From Thalassotalea nanhaiensis (GTDB lineage Bacteria > Pseudomonadota > Gammaproteobacteria > Enterobacterales > Alteromonadaceae), in the NCBI RefSeq assembly GCF_031583575.1, contig NZ_CP134146.1, positions 744,001 through 808,000 on the forward strand: DNA of 64,000 nt, given 5' to 3'. Positions 44,200 to 61,737 of the stretch are shown here, piece by piece; position 1 is the first letter of the stretch; the number at the start of each line of letters is the position of its first letter. Below the pieces are notes generated by a model. It worked only from the letters and a program-made list of their open reading frames with translations, was not told the origin of the DNA and did not search any database. A program made the translations under genes and the position numbers.

Positions 44200-46194
44200 T
44201 TATAACACTGGCGCAATAACCAAAGACACAATGGCCATAACGTTAATTAAAATGTTCATTGATGGGCCTGAAGTATCTTTAAACGGGTCACCAACGGTAT
44301 CACCAACAACTGTTGCTGAGTGAGTATCACTGCCTTTACCGCCAAGGTTACCTTTTTCAACGTATTTTTTCGCGTTATCCCAAGCACCACCAGCGTTAGC
44401 CATCATTAGTGCCATTAGTACACAACCTAATAACGCACCGCCTAACATACCACCAAGTGCTTCAGGACTAATACCAAAACCAACAATAACCGGTACGCTT
44501 ACTGCGATAACACCAGGTAAGATCATTTTCTTCAACGCTGCGGTCGTTGCTATATCAACACAACGAGCTGTATCTGGATCAGCTTTGCCTTCAAGTAATC
44601 CGTCTATTTCTTTAAATTGACGACGGATCTCATGGATCATTTCAAATGCGGCATCGCCAACAGCGGTCATTGTTAATGAAGCAATTAAGAATGGCACCAT
44701 ACCACCAATAAATAAGCCGATAAGTACCTGAGGATCGCCTAAATGTAGGCTGAAGTCCGGAATTTTAAGCGTCATAGTTTCAACATAAGCGGCAATAATT
44801 GCCAATGCTGCCAACGCTGCAGCGCCAATAGCAAACCCTTTACCTATGGCAGCTGTTGTGTTGCCTAACTCATCTAATGAATCGGTAATTTGGCGAGTTT
44901 CTTCGCCAAGGCCTGCCATTTCGGCAATACCACCTGCATTATCTGCAACAGGGCCATAAGCGTCAATAGCCATTGTGATACCTACGGTCGCTAACATGCC
45001 AACTGCAGCAATACCGACTCCGTACAAACCGGCCATTTGCGTCGAAGCAAAAATAATGGCACAAATAGTTAATATCGGTACAACAACAGACTCCATACCT
45101 ACCGAGAGCCCGGTGATCATTACTGTTGCGGGGCCTGTTTCACCGGCTTTAGCTATTTTTGTAACTGGCGTACTCGAGGTATAATACTCGGTTACTAAGC
45201 CGATAATTATTCCACCAATCGCACCAGCCAATACTGCACCCCAAACTTGGGTGCTAATGCCTAAGAATTCAATAGTAAAATAAGAAGCAATAATAAACAG
45301 GACTGCCGCAGCAATGGTACCGGTGCGTAGTGCAAGTTCAGCTTTACTGCCAGACATAGATTTAACTAATAGAATGCCAAGTACTGAACAAACCAAACCA
45401 ACTGACGCTAGCATCAACGGTAACGCCATAAGCGCTGCACGATCTCCAAGCGCTGCTACTGCCATGGTTGATGCGATTGCGATTGAAGCAATCATTGAAC
45501 CACAGTAAGACTCAAATATATCTGAACCCATACCGGCTACATCACCAACATTATCACCTACATTATCAGCAATAACACCCGGATTTCTTGGGTCATCCTC
45601 TGGAATTCCCGCTTCAATCTTACCAACTAAGTCTGCACCAACATCAGCACTTTTTGTAAATATGCCACCGCCCACACGTGAGAACAAGGCAACAGAAGAA
45701 GCACCCATGCCAAAGCCATGAATATAATGAGTTGTGGTTGGATCGCCACCAAAATACCAATAAAGCGTGCCCAGCCCGATTAAGCCTAAGGATGCAACAC
45801 ACAGTCCCATTACCGAACCTCCAAAAAAGGCAACGGTTAATGCCGGAGCAGCGCCTTTTTCATGGGCAGCATTGGTTGTTCTTACATTCGCTTTTGTAGC
45901 GGTAAACATACCGATATAACCAGCCAGAGCCGAAGATACTGCACCGACAAAAAATGCCAAAGCGGTATTCGGATCAACGAACAGGTAAAGCAAAACTAAT
46001 AAAACACCGGCAAATACAAAGAGCATTTTATATTCACGATGCATAAATACCATGGCGCCGAGGTGGATTTGGTCAGCAATTTTCTTAAGCGCATCCCCTC
46101 CGGCATCATACGATTTGATTATATTATAAAGAATGAAAGCAAAAATAAGGCCTGCTACACCAAGAACTGGTGGCAAGTAAAACAAGTTATCCAT
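44200..46194 (-). CDS. hppA: K+-dependent membrane-bound ion-pumping pyrophosphatase
   Basis: The protein is a 14-16-span membrane pyrophosphatase that couples PPi hydrolysis to H+ or Na+ export. The catalytic regions are [26 protein letters not shown] in pieces, [35 protein letters not shown] and [21 protein letters not shown]. The segment [10 protein letters not shown] has Ala and Gly where K+-independent pumps have Lys and Thr, so it should need K+. Whether it pumps H+ or Na+ is not settled by these motifs. I start at ATG 46194 (gggga site) rather than 46227. It is divergent from ppa. Confidence 0.95.
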   Translation of the reverse strand: MDNLFYLPPVLGVAGLIFAFILYNIIKSYDAGGDALKKIADQIHLGAMVFMHREYKMLFVFAGVLLVLLYLFVDPNTALAFFVGAVSSALAGYIGMFTATKANVRTTNAAHEKGAAPALTVAFFGGSVMGLCVASLGLIGLGTLYWYFGGDPTTTHYIHGFGMGASSVALFSRVGGGIFTKSADVGADLVGKIEAGIPEDDPRNPGVIADNVGDNVGDVAGMGSDIFESYCGSMIASIAIASTMAVAALGDRAALMALPLMLASVGLVCSVLGILLVKSMSGSKAELALRTGTIAAAVLFIIASYFTIEFLGISTQVWGAVLAGAIGGIIIGLVTEYYTSSTPVTKIAKAGETGPATVMITGLSVGMESVVVPILTICAIIFASTQMAGLYGVGIAAVGMLATVGITMAIDAYGPVADNAGGIAEMAGLGEETRQITDSLDELGNTTAAIGKGFAIGAAALAALAIIAAYVETMTLKIPDFSLHLGDPQVLIGLFIGGMVPFLIASLTMTAVGDAAFEMIHEIRRQFKEIDGLLEGKADPDTARCVDIATTAALKKMILPGVIAVSVPVIVGFGISPEALGGMLGGALLGCVLMALMMANAGGAWDNAKKYVEKGNLGGKGSDTHSATVVGDTVGDPFKDTSGPSMNILINVMAIVSLVIAPVL

Positions 46195-46537
46195 AAAATC
46201 CCCATTTATTATTGTTATTGGCCACAAAAATCATATTTATGGCAATTTTAATTATTTATTCGATTTACGTGTTAAAAACACTACCGTATAGACATCAAAA
46301 CAATGCGGTGGAGTACAACAAAAACACTTTTTATATAGAAGCAATATTTACATTACTCCTACCAATAATAAAAGTGTAGCTAAAGTTGTTAAAAAATAGT
46401 TAATTTTTGAATGGCTTACAGGAAAATTTATGGTTATTAGACTAAAGTTTTCAATTATTTGCTGAGAAAACGTCGAATTTAAATTAAAAGTCGTTATAAT
46501 AGCGCCCTTTAAATATTGTACTTAAGTGGGAAGAGCC

Positions 46538-47086
46538 ATGAGCCTTAATAGTGTACCAGCTGGTAAGAACTTACCAGAAGAAATAAACGTTATCATTGAA
46601 ATACCAGCACATGCTGATCCGGTAAAATACGAAGTAGATAAAGAATCAGGTGCAATGTTTGTTGACCGTTTCATGTCAACTTGTATGCACTACCCAACTA
46701 ACTACGGTTACGTACCACACACTTTATCACTAGACGGTGACCCGGTAGACGTATTAGTACCGACACCTTTCCCATTAATCGCGGGCTCTGTTATTCGTTG
46801 TCGTCCTATTGGCGTACTTAACATGACTGATGAATCTGGTGAAGATGCAAAAATTTTAGCGGTACCTGTTGATAAATTATCAACTATTTACCGTGGTATT
46901 AATGAAGCAACGCAAATGCCAGAGCTGTTATTAAACCAAATTTCTCACTTCTTTGAGCATTACAAAGATCTTGAGCCAAACAAATGGGTTAAAATTGAAG
47001 GCTGGTCAGATGCACAGGCTGCAAAAGATGAAATTACTTCAAGTGTTGCTCGTTACGAAGAAACGGATGATAAACCAGCTTTCTAA
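46538..47086 (+). CDS. ppa: Soluble inorganic pyrophosphatase, family I
   Basis: Ppa hydrolyses PPi from biosynthesis. The product has the family I signatures [44 protein letters not shown] (the metal-binding aspartates) and [10 protein letters not shown] longer frame from GTG 46526 exists, but ATG 46538 directly follows the site gggaagag. The 182-residue length is slightly above the E. coli enzyme. The 343 bases between hppA and ppa hold both promoters; a TATAAT at 46495-46500 may be the ppa -10. Confidence 0.95.
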   Translation: MSLNSVPAGKNLPEEINVIIEIPAHADPVKYEVDKESGAMFVDRFMSTCMHYPTNYGYVPHTLSLDGDPVDVLVPTPFPLIAGSVIRCRPIGVLNMTDESGEDAKILAVPVDKLSTIYRGINEATQMPELLLNQISHFFEHYKDLEPNKWVKIEGWSDAQAAKDEITSSVARYEETDDKPAF

Positions 47087-47111
47087 TTGCTCGTTTATGT
47101 ATCTGTAAAAC

Positions 47112-47137
47112 AAAAAACCGCTTCGGCGGTTTTTTTG
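47112..47137 (+). terminator. Terminator after ppa
   Basis: A 10-bp stem (47112-47121 with 47126-47135, half-site aaaaaaccgc) with the stable TTCG tetraloop runs into T residues. Confidence 0.92.
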
Positions 47138-47330
47138 TTTTTAAAGGATTACGTAGGCAATAAAACGATGGATTTAAACGCTTGTTTGAAAAAATGGTTG
47201 CTTTGCTCAATTAGACAAGGCAAACTCAAGCATCTATAAATATACCCGTTAAGATATTTTACTATTCATTTTTATTATATTTTTGGATCTAAATATTTTG
47301 CAAACCTCATTAAAACGAAGGAGTTTCGGC

Positions 47331-50680
<3,350 letters not shown>

Positions 50681-50703
50681 TTAGAATATTGTTTAAAAAT
50701 ATA

Positions 50704-50731
50704 AAAAAGGGAAGCATTTGCTTCCCTTTTT
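50704..50731 (+). terminator. Terminator after fadA
   Basis: A 12-bp perfect stem (50704-50715 with 50720-50731, half-site aaaaagggaagc) with loop ATTT and a T run. Confidence 0.92.
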
Positions 50732-50805
50732 AATTCAGGGAGAATTAACTTAGAATTACCAAGGATGGTTTAAATTCTGTTTATTTCAAGGATGAATCTA
50801 CAGAA

Positions 50806-51540
50806 TTAATGTTCATGGTTTAAAGCTACTAATTCAGCGCCACCTTTAATTGCTGCATCTGTTGCTTGTTTTTCACTTAGCCCTGATTTAACGGCATTAT
50901 CAATAATGGCTCTAACATGCTCTTTGTCTAAAGACTTAACAGCAATTTCTACCACTTCATCACTTTGATCCGGAAAATTATTAAAAGCATTATCAAGTAA
51001 TGAGATGAACTTTTCGGGTAACTCTTCAAATGCCATTGTTATATAGCTGATGAAATCATTTGGATACTTTTTAGCAGAAGCGTTGACAATACTTGATGCC
51101 ATTACTGGTTTAGTATTTAACGCCATTCTAAAAATTGCATCTTTATCTTCAGGGTGCAGCTTAGTTGCGACTAGTACAATATCGTCGGCATAAGCAGGCT
51201 CTGCATTAATCGCTGTTTTAATTATTTGTTCACAAGCGGCCACTTCATGTTCTAAAGCTAATTTAATAACATCTTCACTATAATTTGGATTGACGTGTAA
51301 TGCGCCTCTAATGATCTGTTTATATTGCTCTGGATATTTGGTAAATGCGGTATCTAGTATTATTTCTTCACCGGCTGGGTAACTTTTTAATAAACTGCTT
51401 ACACTTCTTTCTACTGAAATATTTTTGTCTACATGCTTCTCAAGCAGTCGTCCAAGGAATTTTTCTTTAGATTGCAGGTCTCCAGCTAAAGCAGGAGTGC
51501 TTGTTAGCAATAGAGTTAGGGTCATTAATAGCGCTTTCAT
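50806..51540 (-). CDS. Exported protein made of 15-residue Ala/Pro repeats
   Basis: No family is recognised. A signal peptide (residues 1-19, ending ALA) precedes a mature domain with exact 15-residue periodicity. Proline recurs at 55, 70, 85, 115, 130, 145, 160, 175 and 190, and alanine at 65, 80, 95, 110, 125, 140, 170, 185 and 200. Single units read IRGALHVNPNYSEDV, ITMAFEELPEKFISL and LDNAFNNFPDQSDEV, a hydrophobic helix face, then x-P and an acidic turn. The simplest reading is a short-repeat alpha solenoid in the periplasm, a binding or scaffold protein. It is a single gene between fadA and the rRNA operon. Confidence 0.75.
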   Translation of the reverse strand: MKALLMTLTLLLTSTPALAGDLQSKEKFLGRLLEKHVDKNISVERSVSSLLKSYPAGEEIILDTAFTKYPEQYKQIIRGALHVNPNYSEDVIKLALEHEVAACEQIIKTAINAEPAYADDIVLVATKLHPEDKDAIFRMALNTKPVMASSIVNASAKKYPNDFISYITMAFEELPEKFISLLDNAFNNFPDQSDEVVEIAVKSLDKEHVRAIIDNAVKSGLSEKQATDAAIKGGAELVALNHEH

Positions 51541-51777
51541 TGTATGTTCACTTATATTAGCAAATCTATAGCTTTTTAAGCCTTATAGTTTTTAGTACAT
51601 ATATCTAACTATAAGTTCAATATATAAGCAATAGTCCATTTGAGTAAAGATAGTGTTAAATATCACAACGGAATGTGAAATCGATTCTTTGAATTAGTGA
51701 AATATTGCAAATTAGTTAACGTATTGTTTATAAAATAAGCGAACAAACAGTTATTTCAATTTAATTGCAAAAAGGTG

Positions 51778-51805
51778 TTGACGGCGGCGCAAAAATCCCT
51801 AAAAT
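51778..51805 (+). promoter_or_regulatory. rRNA operon promoter P1
   Basis: TTGACG (51778-51783), a 16-base spacer and TAAAAT (51800-51805) are followed by a GC-rich discriminator (gcgc) typical of stringently controlled rRNA promoters. The 235 bases upstream (51541-51775) are A+T-rich and hold nothing else I recognise. Confidence 0.8.
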
Positions 51806-51959
51806 GCGCATCCACTTCCACAGGGAATCTCAACAAGTTACGGCAACGTTACTGCAGAGCAACCAGCGGCAAGTGGTGTAGATGGTTTGTACTCATTAAG
51901 GTAAGTTTTACCGAGTTACAAACAACAACAATTAAATTCGAAAATATTGAAATTAACTG

Positions 51960-51987
51960 TTGACATCAACACTGGATGACGTACAAT
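51960..51987 (+). promoter_or_regulatory. rRNA operon promoter P2
   Basis: A perfect TTGACA (51960-51965), a 16-base spacer and TACAAT (51982-51987). The downstream sequence AATGCGCATCCACTTC is identical to that after P1, so the two promoters arose by duplication or share a conserved start region. Confidence 0.85.
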
Positions 51988-52072
51988 GCGCATCCACTTC
52001 AGGCAAGGCTACTAGCCGGTTTGAAGCAAAGGAGACTAACGAATGCGATTAGCTCTTCGTTCAAATAGAACG

Positions 52073-52085
52073 GTTCTTTAACAAT
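52073..52085 (+). promoter_or_regulatory. boxA antitermination site in the rRNA leader
   Basis: GTTCTTTAACAAT closely matches the boxA element (GCTCTTTAACAA) that loads the Nus antitermination complex. It lies about 85 bases after P2 and 225 bases before the 16S start. A second boxA-like site occurs before the 23S gene. Confidence 0.8.
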
Positions 52086-52310
52086 TAGTTATCATGCAAT
52101 TTGTGTGGGCACTCACATTAAGATTGATTTACAACATAGATACTTCGGTATCAAAAATCACTTAATGATGATGAACACACAAACAAATTAATTATCTTTA
52201 TTTAGCGATGAAGTTAATTAGTACGTTTTAGTTTAACCAGCTTCTGGTTAGACGAAACATTCAGAATTCATTGAGTAGCATCGCTTGTCGATGCATATGT
52301 AACAACTTTT

Positions 52311-53853
<1,543 letters not shown>

Positions 53854-54317
53854 CCTTAAGTAGACAACTTAATGAGAGCTTAGGCTCTGCGAGTGTTCAC
53901 ACAAATTACATGATAACGAAAGTAAAGAATAAGAAATCAAAGGTAAGCACAGCTTACCTTTGGTTTTTTACCAAAATCTGCACCGAATGCGTGTGTTGAT
54001 TAACTCTTTAACAATTTGGAAAGCTGATATTAAACCCGGTAATTCATGTTTATGACCTCCAATCATAAACGTTCAATGAATTACCACGATAAACAACTTG
54101 TTGTTTATCAACCGAGCTGTTTTATACAACAGCTCAACATTATTAATGGCAACTCTTATCGTGTTGTCATTAGTTCTTACTCAAGGCTCACAGTTTACTG
54201 TGGGTTTGACATGAAGATGTCAACATTCTTATGAATGCGTGAAAATGTCAGACCTATAACTTAGTTCGGATTAGTCTCCGGACATTCTTGAAGTTGCAAG
54301 ACTTTTTGGGGTTGTAT
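53854..54317 (+). other. 16S-23S spacer without tRNA genes
   Basis: The 464-base internal spacer shows no cloverleaf, no CCA end and no T-loop motif, so it carries no tRNA-Ile, -Ala or -Glu gene. It has a boxA-like CTCTTTAACAA at about 54004-54014 and several hairpins (for example aaggtaagc...gcttacctt at about 53940-53960) that fit rRNA processing. Confidence 0.85.
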
Positions 54318-57207
<2,890 letters not shown>

Positions 57208-57381
57208 ACAACACCCAAGCAGTTTTGCTTGAGTTTGTATGGTCTGATGAAAATCACGCATTAAAGAATACGACTTGAGTAAGTCATTAATACAGCTTTC
57301 TAAATACGTTAGAACTCTGATGCACAATAAGCGTCAGGAGACCCTGAAACAAGTTCAGGGTGTTTCTAACGAAACAGTTTT

Positions 57382-57500
57382 TGTCTGGCGACAATAGCAC
57401 TGTGGAACCACCTGATCCCATGCCGAACTCAGAAGTGAAACGCAGTTGCGCCGATGGTAGTGTGGGAGTTCCCATGTGAGAGTAGGTCATCGCCAGGCTC
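57382..57500 (+). rRNA. rrf: 5S ribosomal RNA, copy 1
   Basis: About 118 bases from tgtctggcgacaatag to cgccaggctc, with the core cctgatcccatgccgaac and gccgatggtagtgtggga. The 5' tgtctggcg and 3' cgccaggc pair as helix I. It follows the 23S gene by 174 bases and is followed by a terminator. Confidence 0.97.
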
Positions 57501-57507
57501 CTAATTC

Positions 57508-57535
57508 AAAAAGCCCGTCTTATGACGGGCTTTTT
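57508..57535 (+). terminator. Terminator after 5S copy 1
   Basis: A 12-bp perfect stem (57508-57519 with 57524-57535, half-site aaaaagcccgtc) ends in a T run. Confidence 0.93.
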
Positions 57536-57614
57536 ACTCTAAATTTTAAGATAAATTATTTTAATAAAGCTAATTTACCTTAACGTTTAGTCAAATGATT
57601 AACGTAACCGCTTT

Positions 57615-57733
57615 TGTCTAGCGACAATAGCACTGTGGAACCACCTGATCCCATGCCGAACTCAGAAGTGAAACGCAGTTGCGCCGATGGTAGTGTGGGA
57701 GTTCCCATGTGAGAGTAGGTCATCGCTAGGCTC
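57615..57733 (+). rRNA. rrf: 5S ribosomal RNA, copy 2
   Basis: It differs from copy 1 by a G-to-A at the 5' end (tgtctagcg) and the matching C-to-T at the 3' end (cgctaggc), so helix I is kept by a compensated base pair. The rest is the same. It lies 80 bases after the first 5S terminator and may be reached by read-through or by its own promoter. Confidence 0.93.
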
Positions 57734-57744
57734 CTAATTAAGAG

Positions 57745-57775
57745 AAAGGCTATCCTAACAGGTAGCCTTTTTTGC
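57745..57775 (+). terminator. Terminator after 5S copy 2
   Basis: The stem AAAGGCTA (57745-57752) with TAGCCTTT (57763-57770), extended by CCT/AGG inside, is followed by T residues. Confidence 0.88.
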
Positions 57776-57794
57776 TTTCTGTTATTTGAAAAAT

Positions 57795-57901
57795 GAACCA
57801 CCTGATCCCATGCGCTAATACCAAAACTTGCAGAAGTGAAACGCAGTTGCGCCGATGGTAGTGTGGGAGTTCCCATGTGAGAGTAGGTCATCGCTAGGCT
57901 C
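57795..57901 (+). pseudogene. Decayed 5S rRNA copy 3
   Basis: From gaaccacctgatcccatgc to cgctaggctc the sequence repeats the 5S gene, but the first 30 or so bases (including the 5' half of helix I) are missing. The short stretch before agaagtgaaacgc is replaced by about 18 unrelated bases (57814-57830). The 3' end carries the copy-2 base (cgctagg). It cannot form a normal 5S fold. Confidence 0.88.
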
Positions 57902-57914
57902 CTAATTGAAAATG

Positions 57915-57946
57915 AAAAGGGCATCCGTAAGGGGGCCCTTTTTCTT
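57915..57946 (+). terminator. Terminator after decayed 5S copy 3
   Basis: AAAAGGGC (57915-57922) pairs with GCCCTTTT (57935-57942), followed by T-rich sequence. Confidence 0.85.
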
Positions 57947-58124
57947 TGTCTTGCATATTATTAACCGCACATACATTATCCCGTATATACGGACGCCGTT
58001 TCCATTTTAAGCAGAGCATGTGTTACCAATCACGCGTTCACACGATCCCGAAGGGGAGTTCCTGCTCTCAACAAGTTGCTCCCGAAAATGAAACACGAAA
58101 CATGTTTCGTCAAAAACGTTTCAT

Positions 58125-58256
58125 TTCCCCCATGTGAGAGTACGACTGCATGGATGCAGGAGGTAGAGCGAAGCAGGATGCCAGAGCCGAGGTCTACAAA
58201 ATATTGCTCCTGCAATTTTGCTATATAGGCCATCCATGGCCAAAACCGCCAGGCTC
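58125..58256 (+). pseudogene. 5S rRNA 3' fragment split by about 104 bases
   Basis: CCCATGTGAGAGTA (58129-58142) and CGCCAGGCTC (58247-58256) are both 5S 3'-end sequences and should be 6 bases apart, but 104 bases lie between. The insert contains the dyads GCATGGATGC (58148-58157) and GGCCATCCATGGCC (58228-58241). It is followed by the same cctaatt tail and a terminator. The 180 bases before it show a palindrome CCGTATATACGG at about 57981 and nothing else I recognise. Confidence 0.75.
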
Positions 58257-58265
58257 CTAATTCCG

Positions 58266-58297
58266 AAAAGCCCTTCGCTAACGCTAAGGGCTTTTTT
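58266..58297 (+). terminator. Terminator after the split 5S fragment
   Basis: AAAAGCCCTT (58266-58275) pairs with AAGGGCTTTT (58286-58295), then more T. This is the last of four 5S-linked terminators. Confidence 0.85.
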
Positions 58298-58312
58298 CGT
58301 TTAGGAGATTTA

Positions 58313-58601
58313 AAATATTCTTCGAAAAAATATGACGTCATTCCAAACGAGTGGAACGAGATTTGGAACCTCCTGCCGCGAATCGTGCTTTAAAAATTTA
58401 TACTTTTATACCTACAACACGCTGAAGGAGGTCCCCGATGTCGCTAAAGCTCCTCGAGGATGACGTGGTTTAAGTTAATAAGTACTGTGAATGCTCAAAT
58501 ATCTTTCGAAAAAGTACACCGTCATCCTGTGCGAGCTTAAGCGAGACACGGGACTTCCTATATTCACAAAGTGCTTTTAAACAAGAAATGACGTGGTTTA
58601 A
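58313..58601. repeat. Two diverged copies of an intergenic repeat
   Basis: Unit A (58313-58473) and unit B (58498-58601) both begin near TTCGAAAAA, continue with a gtcat(t)cc block and end in TGACGTGGTTTAA. There is no convincing ORF. They fill the space between the 5S array and torD and look like dispersed intergenic repeats. Confidence 0.5.
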
Positions 58602-58610
58602 TTTATAGAG

Positions 58611-59255
58611 TTAAACCTTAATTTCAGCGTTTAAGAAAGTCACTTCGAGTTGTAAGTAACATAATAGTAGTTTTGAAATATTCTGATAAAAGCCTGAGTT
58701 ATTGGTATTTTTCATTTGCTCTATAAATTTTGGCAGCCAATTCATTAAATTATTATTAATAAATTGCAGTTGGCTATCATAAGCTTCACTAATGTCAGTG
58801 CTGTTTAAAGTTGCCAAAATCAAGTTACCTAAATAATCCAGTTGAATGGCAATATGATCAGCAGGTTCATTAAATTCTTTGTTTACACTTAGACCTTGTT
58901 GTTTAAGTAGAGCGATCATCTCATCATGTGCTTTTTGAAACATTAAACCATTGTCTGATAAATACACTGAAGCATAAGGTGGTGCGCCCTTTTTTGAGTC
59001 CATTAAAAATAATTGGCTGAATTCAACTGCACACTCTAAATGTGGATGGGGTTTGTTTTTTAACAACTGCAAACTCTGTTGAATAGATTTTATTGCTTCG
59101 GTTAGTTTATCTTCTGTTGCAAGCTGGTTAAGTAGGATAGCGCCTTGTTCATTAATATAAGAATTAAACTGTTGCTCGTTTAATTCATTACTCAAAACGG
59201 TAGAAAACCACCATAAAATACTTGCTCTGGTTTCAATTAATTCTTTATCTATCAT
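58611..59255 (-). CDS. torD: TorA-specific chaperone TorD
   Basis: TorD binds the TorA signal peptide and apoenzyme, helps insert the molybdenum cofactor and holds TorA until Tat export. The 214-residue all-helical product carries the family motif EPADHIAIQLDYLGNL (about residues 133-148) and QLFLMDSKKGAPPYASVYL. Its ATG overlaps the torA stop by one base (TAATG), so translation is coupled. It is the last gene of torECAD. Confidence 0.9.
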   Translation of the reverse strand: MIDKELIETRASILWWFSTVLSNELNEQQFNSYINEQGAILLNQLATEDKLTEAIKSIQQSLQLLKNKPHPHLECAVEFSQLFLMDSKKGAPPYASVYLSDNGLMFQKAHDEMIALLKQQGLSVNKEFNEPADHIAIQLDYLGNLILATLNSTDISEAYDSQLQFINNNLMNWLPKFIEQMKNTNNSGFYQNISKLLLCYLQLEVTFLNAEIKV

Positions 59256-61720
59256 TAACCCATCCCAGTTGGTTGGTTAAACGCTGTAACTTCAGGTGCT
59301 TTACCTTTGAACTTTTCTACTTCAACTAAGCAAGTAAATGCACTACATGCTTGTGCAAGTTGTGATGTACCTACATCCATTGTTAAGGTGTTAGGGTCGC
59401 CATAAGTATCTAAAGATCCAATTGTTTCATCAACGGGGCCATACCATGCGCCTTCGTAGATTCGAGCAACACCACTAGGGTAGTTATCAGACACTCTGGC
59501 ACCAGCAAGCAACTGCCCTCGTTCATTAAATACTCTAACTAAGTCACCATCTTTAATGCCTCTAGTTTTTGCATCACCAGGGCTTAAGTAAATAGGCTCC
59601 CTGCCTTGAACTGAGTATGTTTCGCGATATTCAGTAGATTCACACATCTGTGAATGTAACCTTTGATCTGGGTGACACGACTGTAGTGCTACAGGGTATT
59701 TATCTGAACCAGGCCCGCCATGGGAACGCTCTAGTTTCTCCATCCAAGCAGGATGGCCCTTACAGTCATCATAGCCAAACCGGTCTATTTTTCGAGAAAA
59801 TATTTCAATGAAACCAGAAGGAGTGCCTAAAGAGTTAAGTTCAGGGTCTTTTCTGAAATCTTCTTGCCTTGTCCATGCAGGACCTTTACCAAAATCAACA
59901 AAACCATCTTGCCAAAATTTATCAAATTCAGGCATTTCGAACTTGCCTTTATTCGCTGCTACACAGCCATCATAAAGCTCTTTAACCCATTCCATCTCTG
60001 TTTTATTTCTACTGTATTCACGATGTTTACCCATACGTTTACTAAATTCGGTAAAGATCTCAAAATCAGTTTTAGATTGGTATAACGGATCGACGAGCTT
60101 TTGCATGGCAATAACCCCTCGGGCAGAGTAACTGCCATATAAATCTAGATCATTACGTTCGTATTGAGTACAAGCTGGTAAAACTATATCTGAGAATCGA
60201 CAAGTTGCTGTCCAGTTATAGTCTACTGTCACAACTGTCTGCAACTTATGAAAAGCTTTTTTCATCTTGTTTTTATCTTGATGATGGTGCCAAGGGTTAT
60301 TACCTGAAAATACTGCCATATGAACATCAGGGTAAGTAATTTTAGAGCCATTTGCTTCAATAGTTTTTCCTGGATTAAGGATCATATCCACCCATCTTGC
60401 GACAGGAATTGTGGCACTTGCTCCTTTAAAGTCATCACTTTTATGTTTTATATGCTCATCTGAGTCAGGGATACCTGGAAATGCACCTGGACCTGCTGCA
60501 CCGCTAGAAGATACGCCAATACCAGAATAGTGATGCGCGTAACTAACGCCACCTCCAGGGAGACCAATGTAGCCTAACATAGCGGCAAGAACAGCACCCA
60601 TCCAGTACGGTTGCTCGCCATGTTGTTGCCGTTGAATACACCAACCAAATAATAGCTGAGTTCTATTGCCAGCCATGTCTCTTGCAAGCTGCTTTATATC
60701 TTCAGCTTTCATGCCACAAATACTACTTGCCCATTCTGGTGTTTTCTCTAATTTGTCTGTAGCTGTGCCGAGTAAATAAGGGACAAACTCTTCAAAGCCT
60801 AAACAGTAAGTTTCAATAAACTCTTTGTCATGTAGATCTTCAGTGTATAAGGTGTGGGCGAGAGCAAGCATTAAAGCGACATCAGTTTGCGGGTTTACAT
60901 ATTGATGCTCACAATTTAAGTAGTTTTGGCTTTTACTTTTCACCGGATCAATACTGATCACGCGAATTTCTTTTTTCGCTATTTTGTCTTTGAGTTTCTC
61001 TAAATACTCGTATGATTCATGGGTTTCACAGTTCCAACCAACCTGTAGGTTTTTATGGATATCTTGTGCCCAAAGCACAACAATCTTACTTTCATTTAAA
61101 ATGTTCTCCCATGACGTGCCCTGTGCATAAACCTCTGTGGTACCCAGAACATAAGGCATAATTGTTTGGCCTGCACCTGTAGAGTAGTCACCAACCTTTC
61201 GCACATAATTGCCATGCATCGCCATAGATCTAAATAAATGATTACCGCAAGAGTGTACCTGACCTGTAGCTCGCCAGCCCGTATGACCAGCATATAATCC
61301 TGAAGGGCCATAAGTCGTTTGAATACGTTCTAACTCTTCATAAAACATGTCGAGCGCTTCATCCCAAGTAACACGAATAAAGCGAAAATCGCCGCGCTGC
61401 GTGGTATCACTCTTATGTCTTTTTAAATAAAAGTCATAACGAACCATCGGGTAACGTACACGTGACGGGCTGTATATTATGCCTTTAATTCCATTTAGCA
61501 TGTCCGTTGGGTATTTATCTAATTCAAATGCTTTAACTTCTTGAACTTTACCCCCTAAAACTCTTGCTCTAAATGCGCCCCAATGAGAGCCTGTTATTTT
61601 CCACGTGCCTTCGGGAGAGTTACCTGCAGCCTGTGCAATAGACAACAGGCTAGGGCCAATTAAACCCGCAGTACTAGTTACCATTATGCCTTTTAAAAAC
61701 GAGCGTCTTGAAATTGCCAT
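59255..61720 (-). CDS. torA: Trimethylamine-N-oxide reductase, molybdenum catalytic subunit
   Basis: TorA reduces TMAO to trimethylamine in the periplasm as terminal electron acceptor. A Tat signal (SRRSFLKG, residues 4-11, ending SIAQA) precedes a bis-MGD molybdopterin fold: [43 protein letters not shown] in pieces, [26 protein letters not shown] and [14 protein letters not shown]. The N-terminal cysteines of a [4Fe-4S] site are absent, as in TorA/DmsA-type enzymes without that cluster. The length is 821 residues. TorC supplies electrons. Confidence 0.94.
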   Translation of the reverse strand: MAISRRSFLKGIMVTSTAGLIGPSLLSIAQAAGNSPEGTWKITGSHWGAFRARVLGGKVQEVKAFELDKYPTDMLNGIKGIIYSPSRVRYPMVRYDFYLKRHKSDTTQRGDFRFIRVTWDEALDMFYEELERIQTTYGPSGLYAGHTGWRATGQVHSCGNHLFRSMAMHGNYVRKVGDYSTGAGQTIMPYVLGTTEVYAQGTSWENILNESKIVVLWAQDIHKNLQVGWNCETHESYEYLEKLKDKIAKKEIRVISIDPVKSKSQNYLNCEHQYVNPQTDVALMLALAHTLYTEDLHDKEFIETYCLGFEEFVPYLLGTATDKLEKTPEWASSICGMKAEDIKQLARDMAGNRTQLLFGWCIQRQQHGEQPYWMGAVLAAMLGYIGLPGGGVSYAHHYSGIGVSSSGAAGPGAFPGIPDSDEHIKHKSDDFKGASATIPVARWVDMILNPGKTIEANGSKITYPDVHMAVFSGNNPWHHHQDKNKMKKAFHKLQTVVTVDYNWTATCRFSDIVLPACTQYERNDLDLYGSYSARGVIAMQKLVDPLYQSKTDFEIFTEFSKRMGKHREYSRNKTEMEWVKELYDGCVAANKGKFEMPEFDKFWQDGFVDFGKGPAWTRQEDFRKDPELNSLGTPSGFIEIFSRKIDRFGYDDCKGHPAWMEKLERSHGGPGSDKYPVALQSCHPDQRLHSQMCESTEYRETYSVQGREPIYLSPGDAKTRGIKDGDLVRVFNERGQLLAGARVSDNYPSGVARIYEGAWYGPVDETIGSLDTYGDPNTLTMDVGTSQLAQACSAFTCLVEVEKFKGKAPEVTAFNQPTGMG

Positions 61721-61737
61721 ATTAGTCCCCTTACTGC

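Noticed and set aside
51775-51963. 62-codon plus-strand frame in the rRNA leader
   Set aside because: It starts inside the P1 promoter and ends inside P2, so it is chance.
53854-54317. Possible tRNA in the rRNA spacer
   Set aside because: No acceptor-stem pairing, T-loop or CCA end was found by eye.
58030-58341. 103-codon minus-strand frame over the split 5S fragment
   Set aside because: It runs through a terminator hairpin and repeat DNA, has no ribosome site and no recognisable domain.
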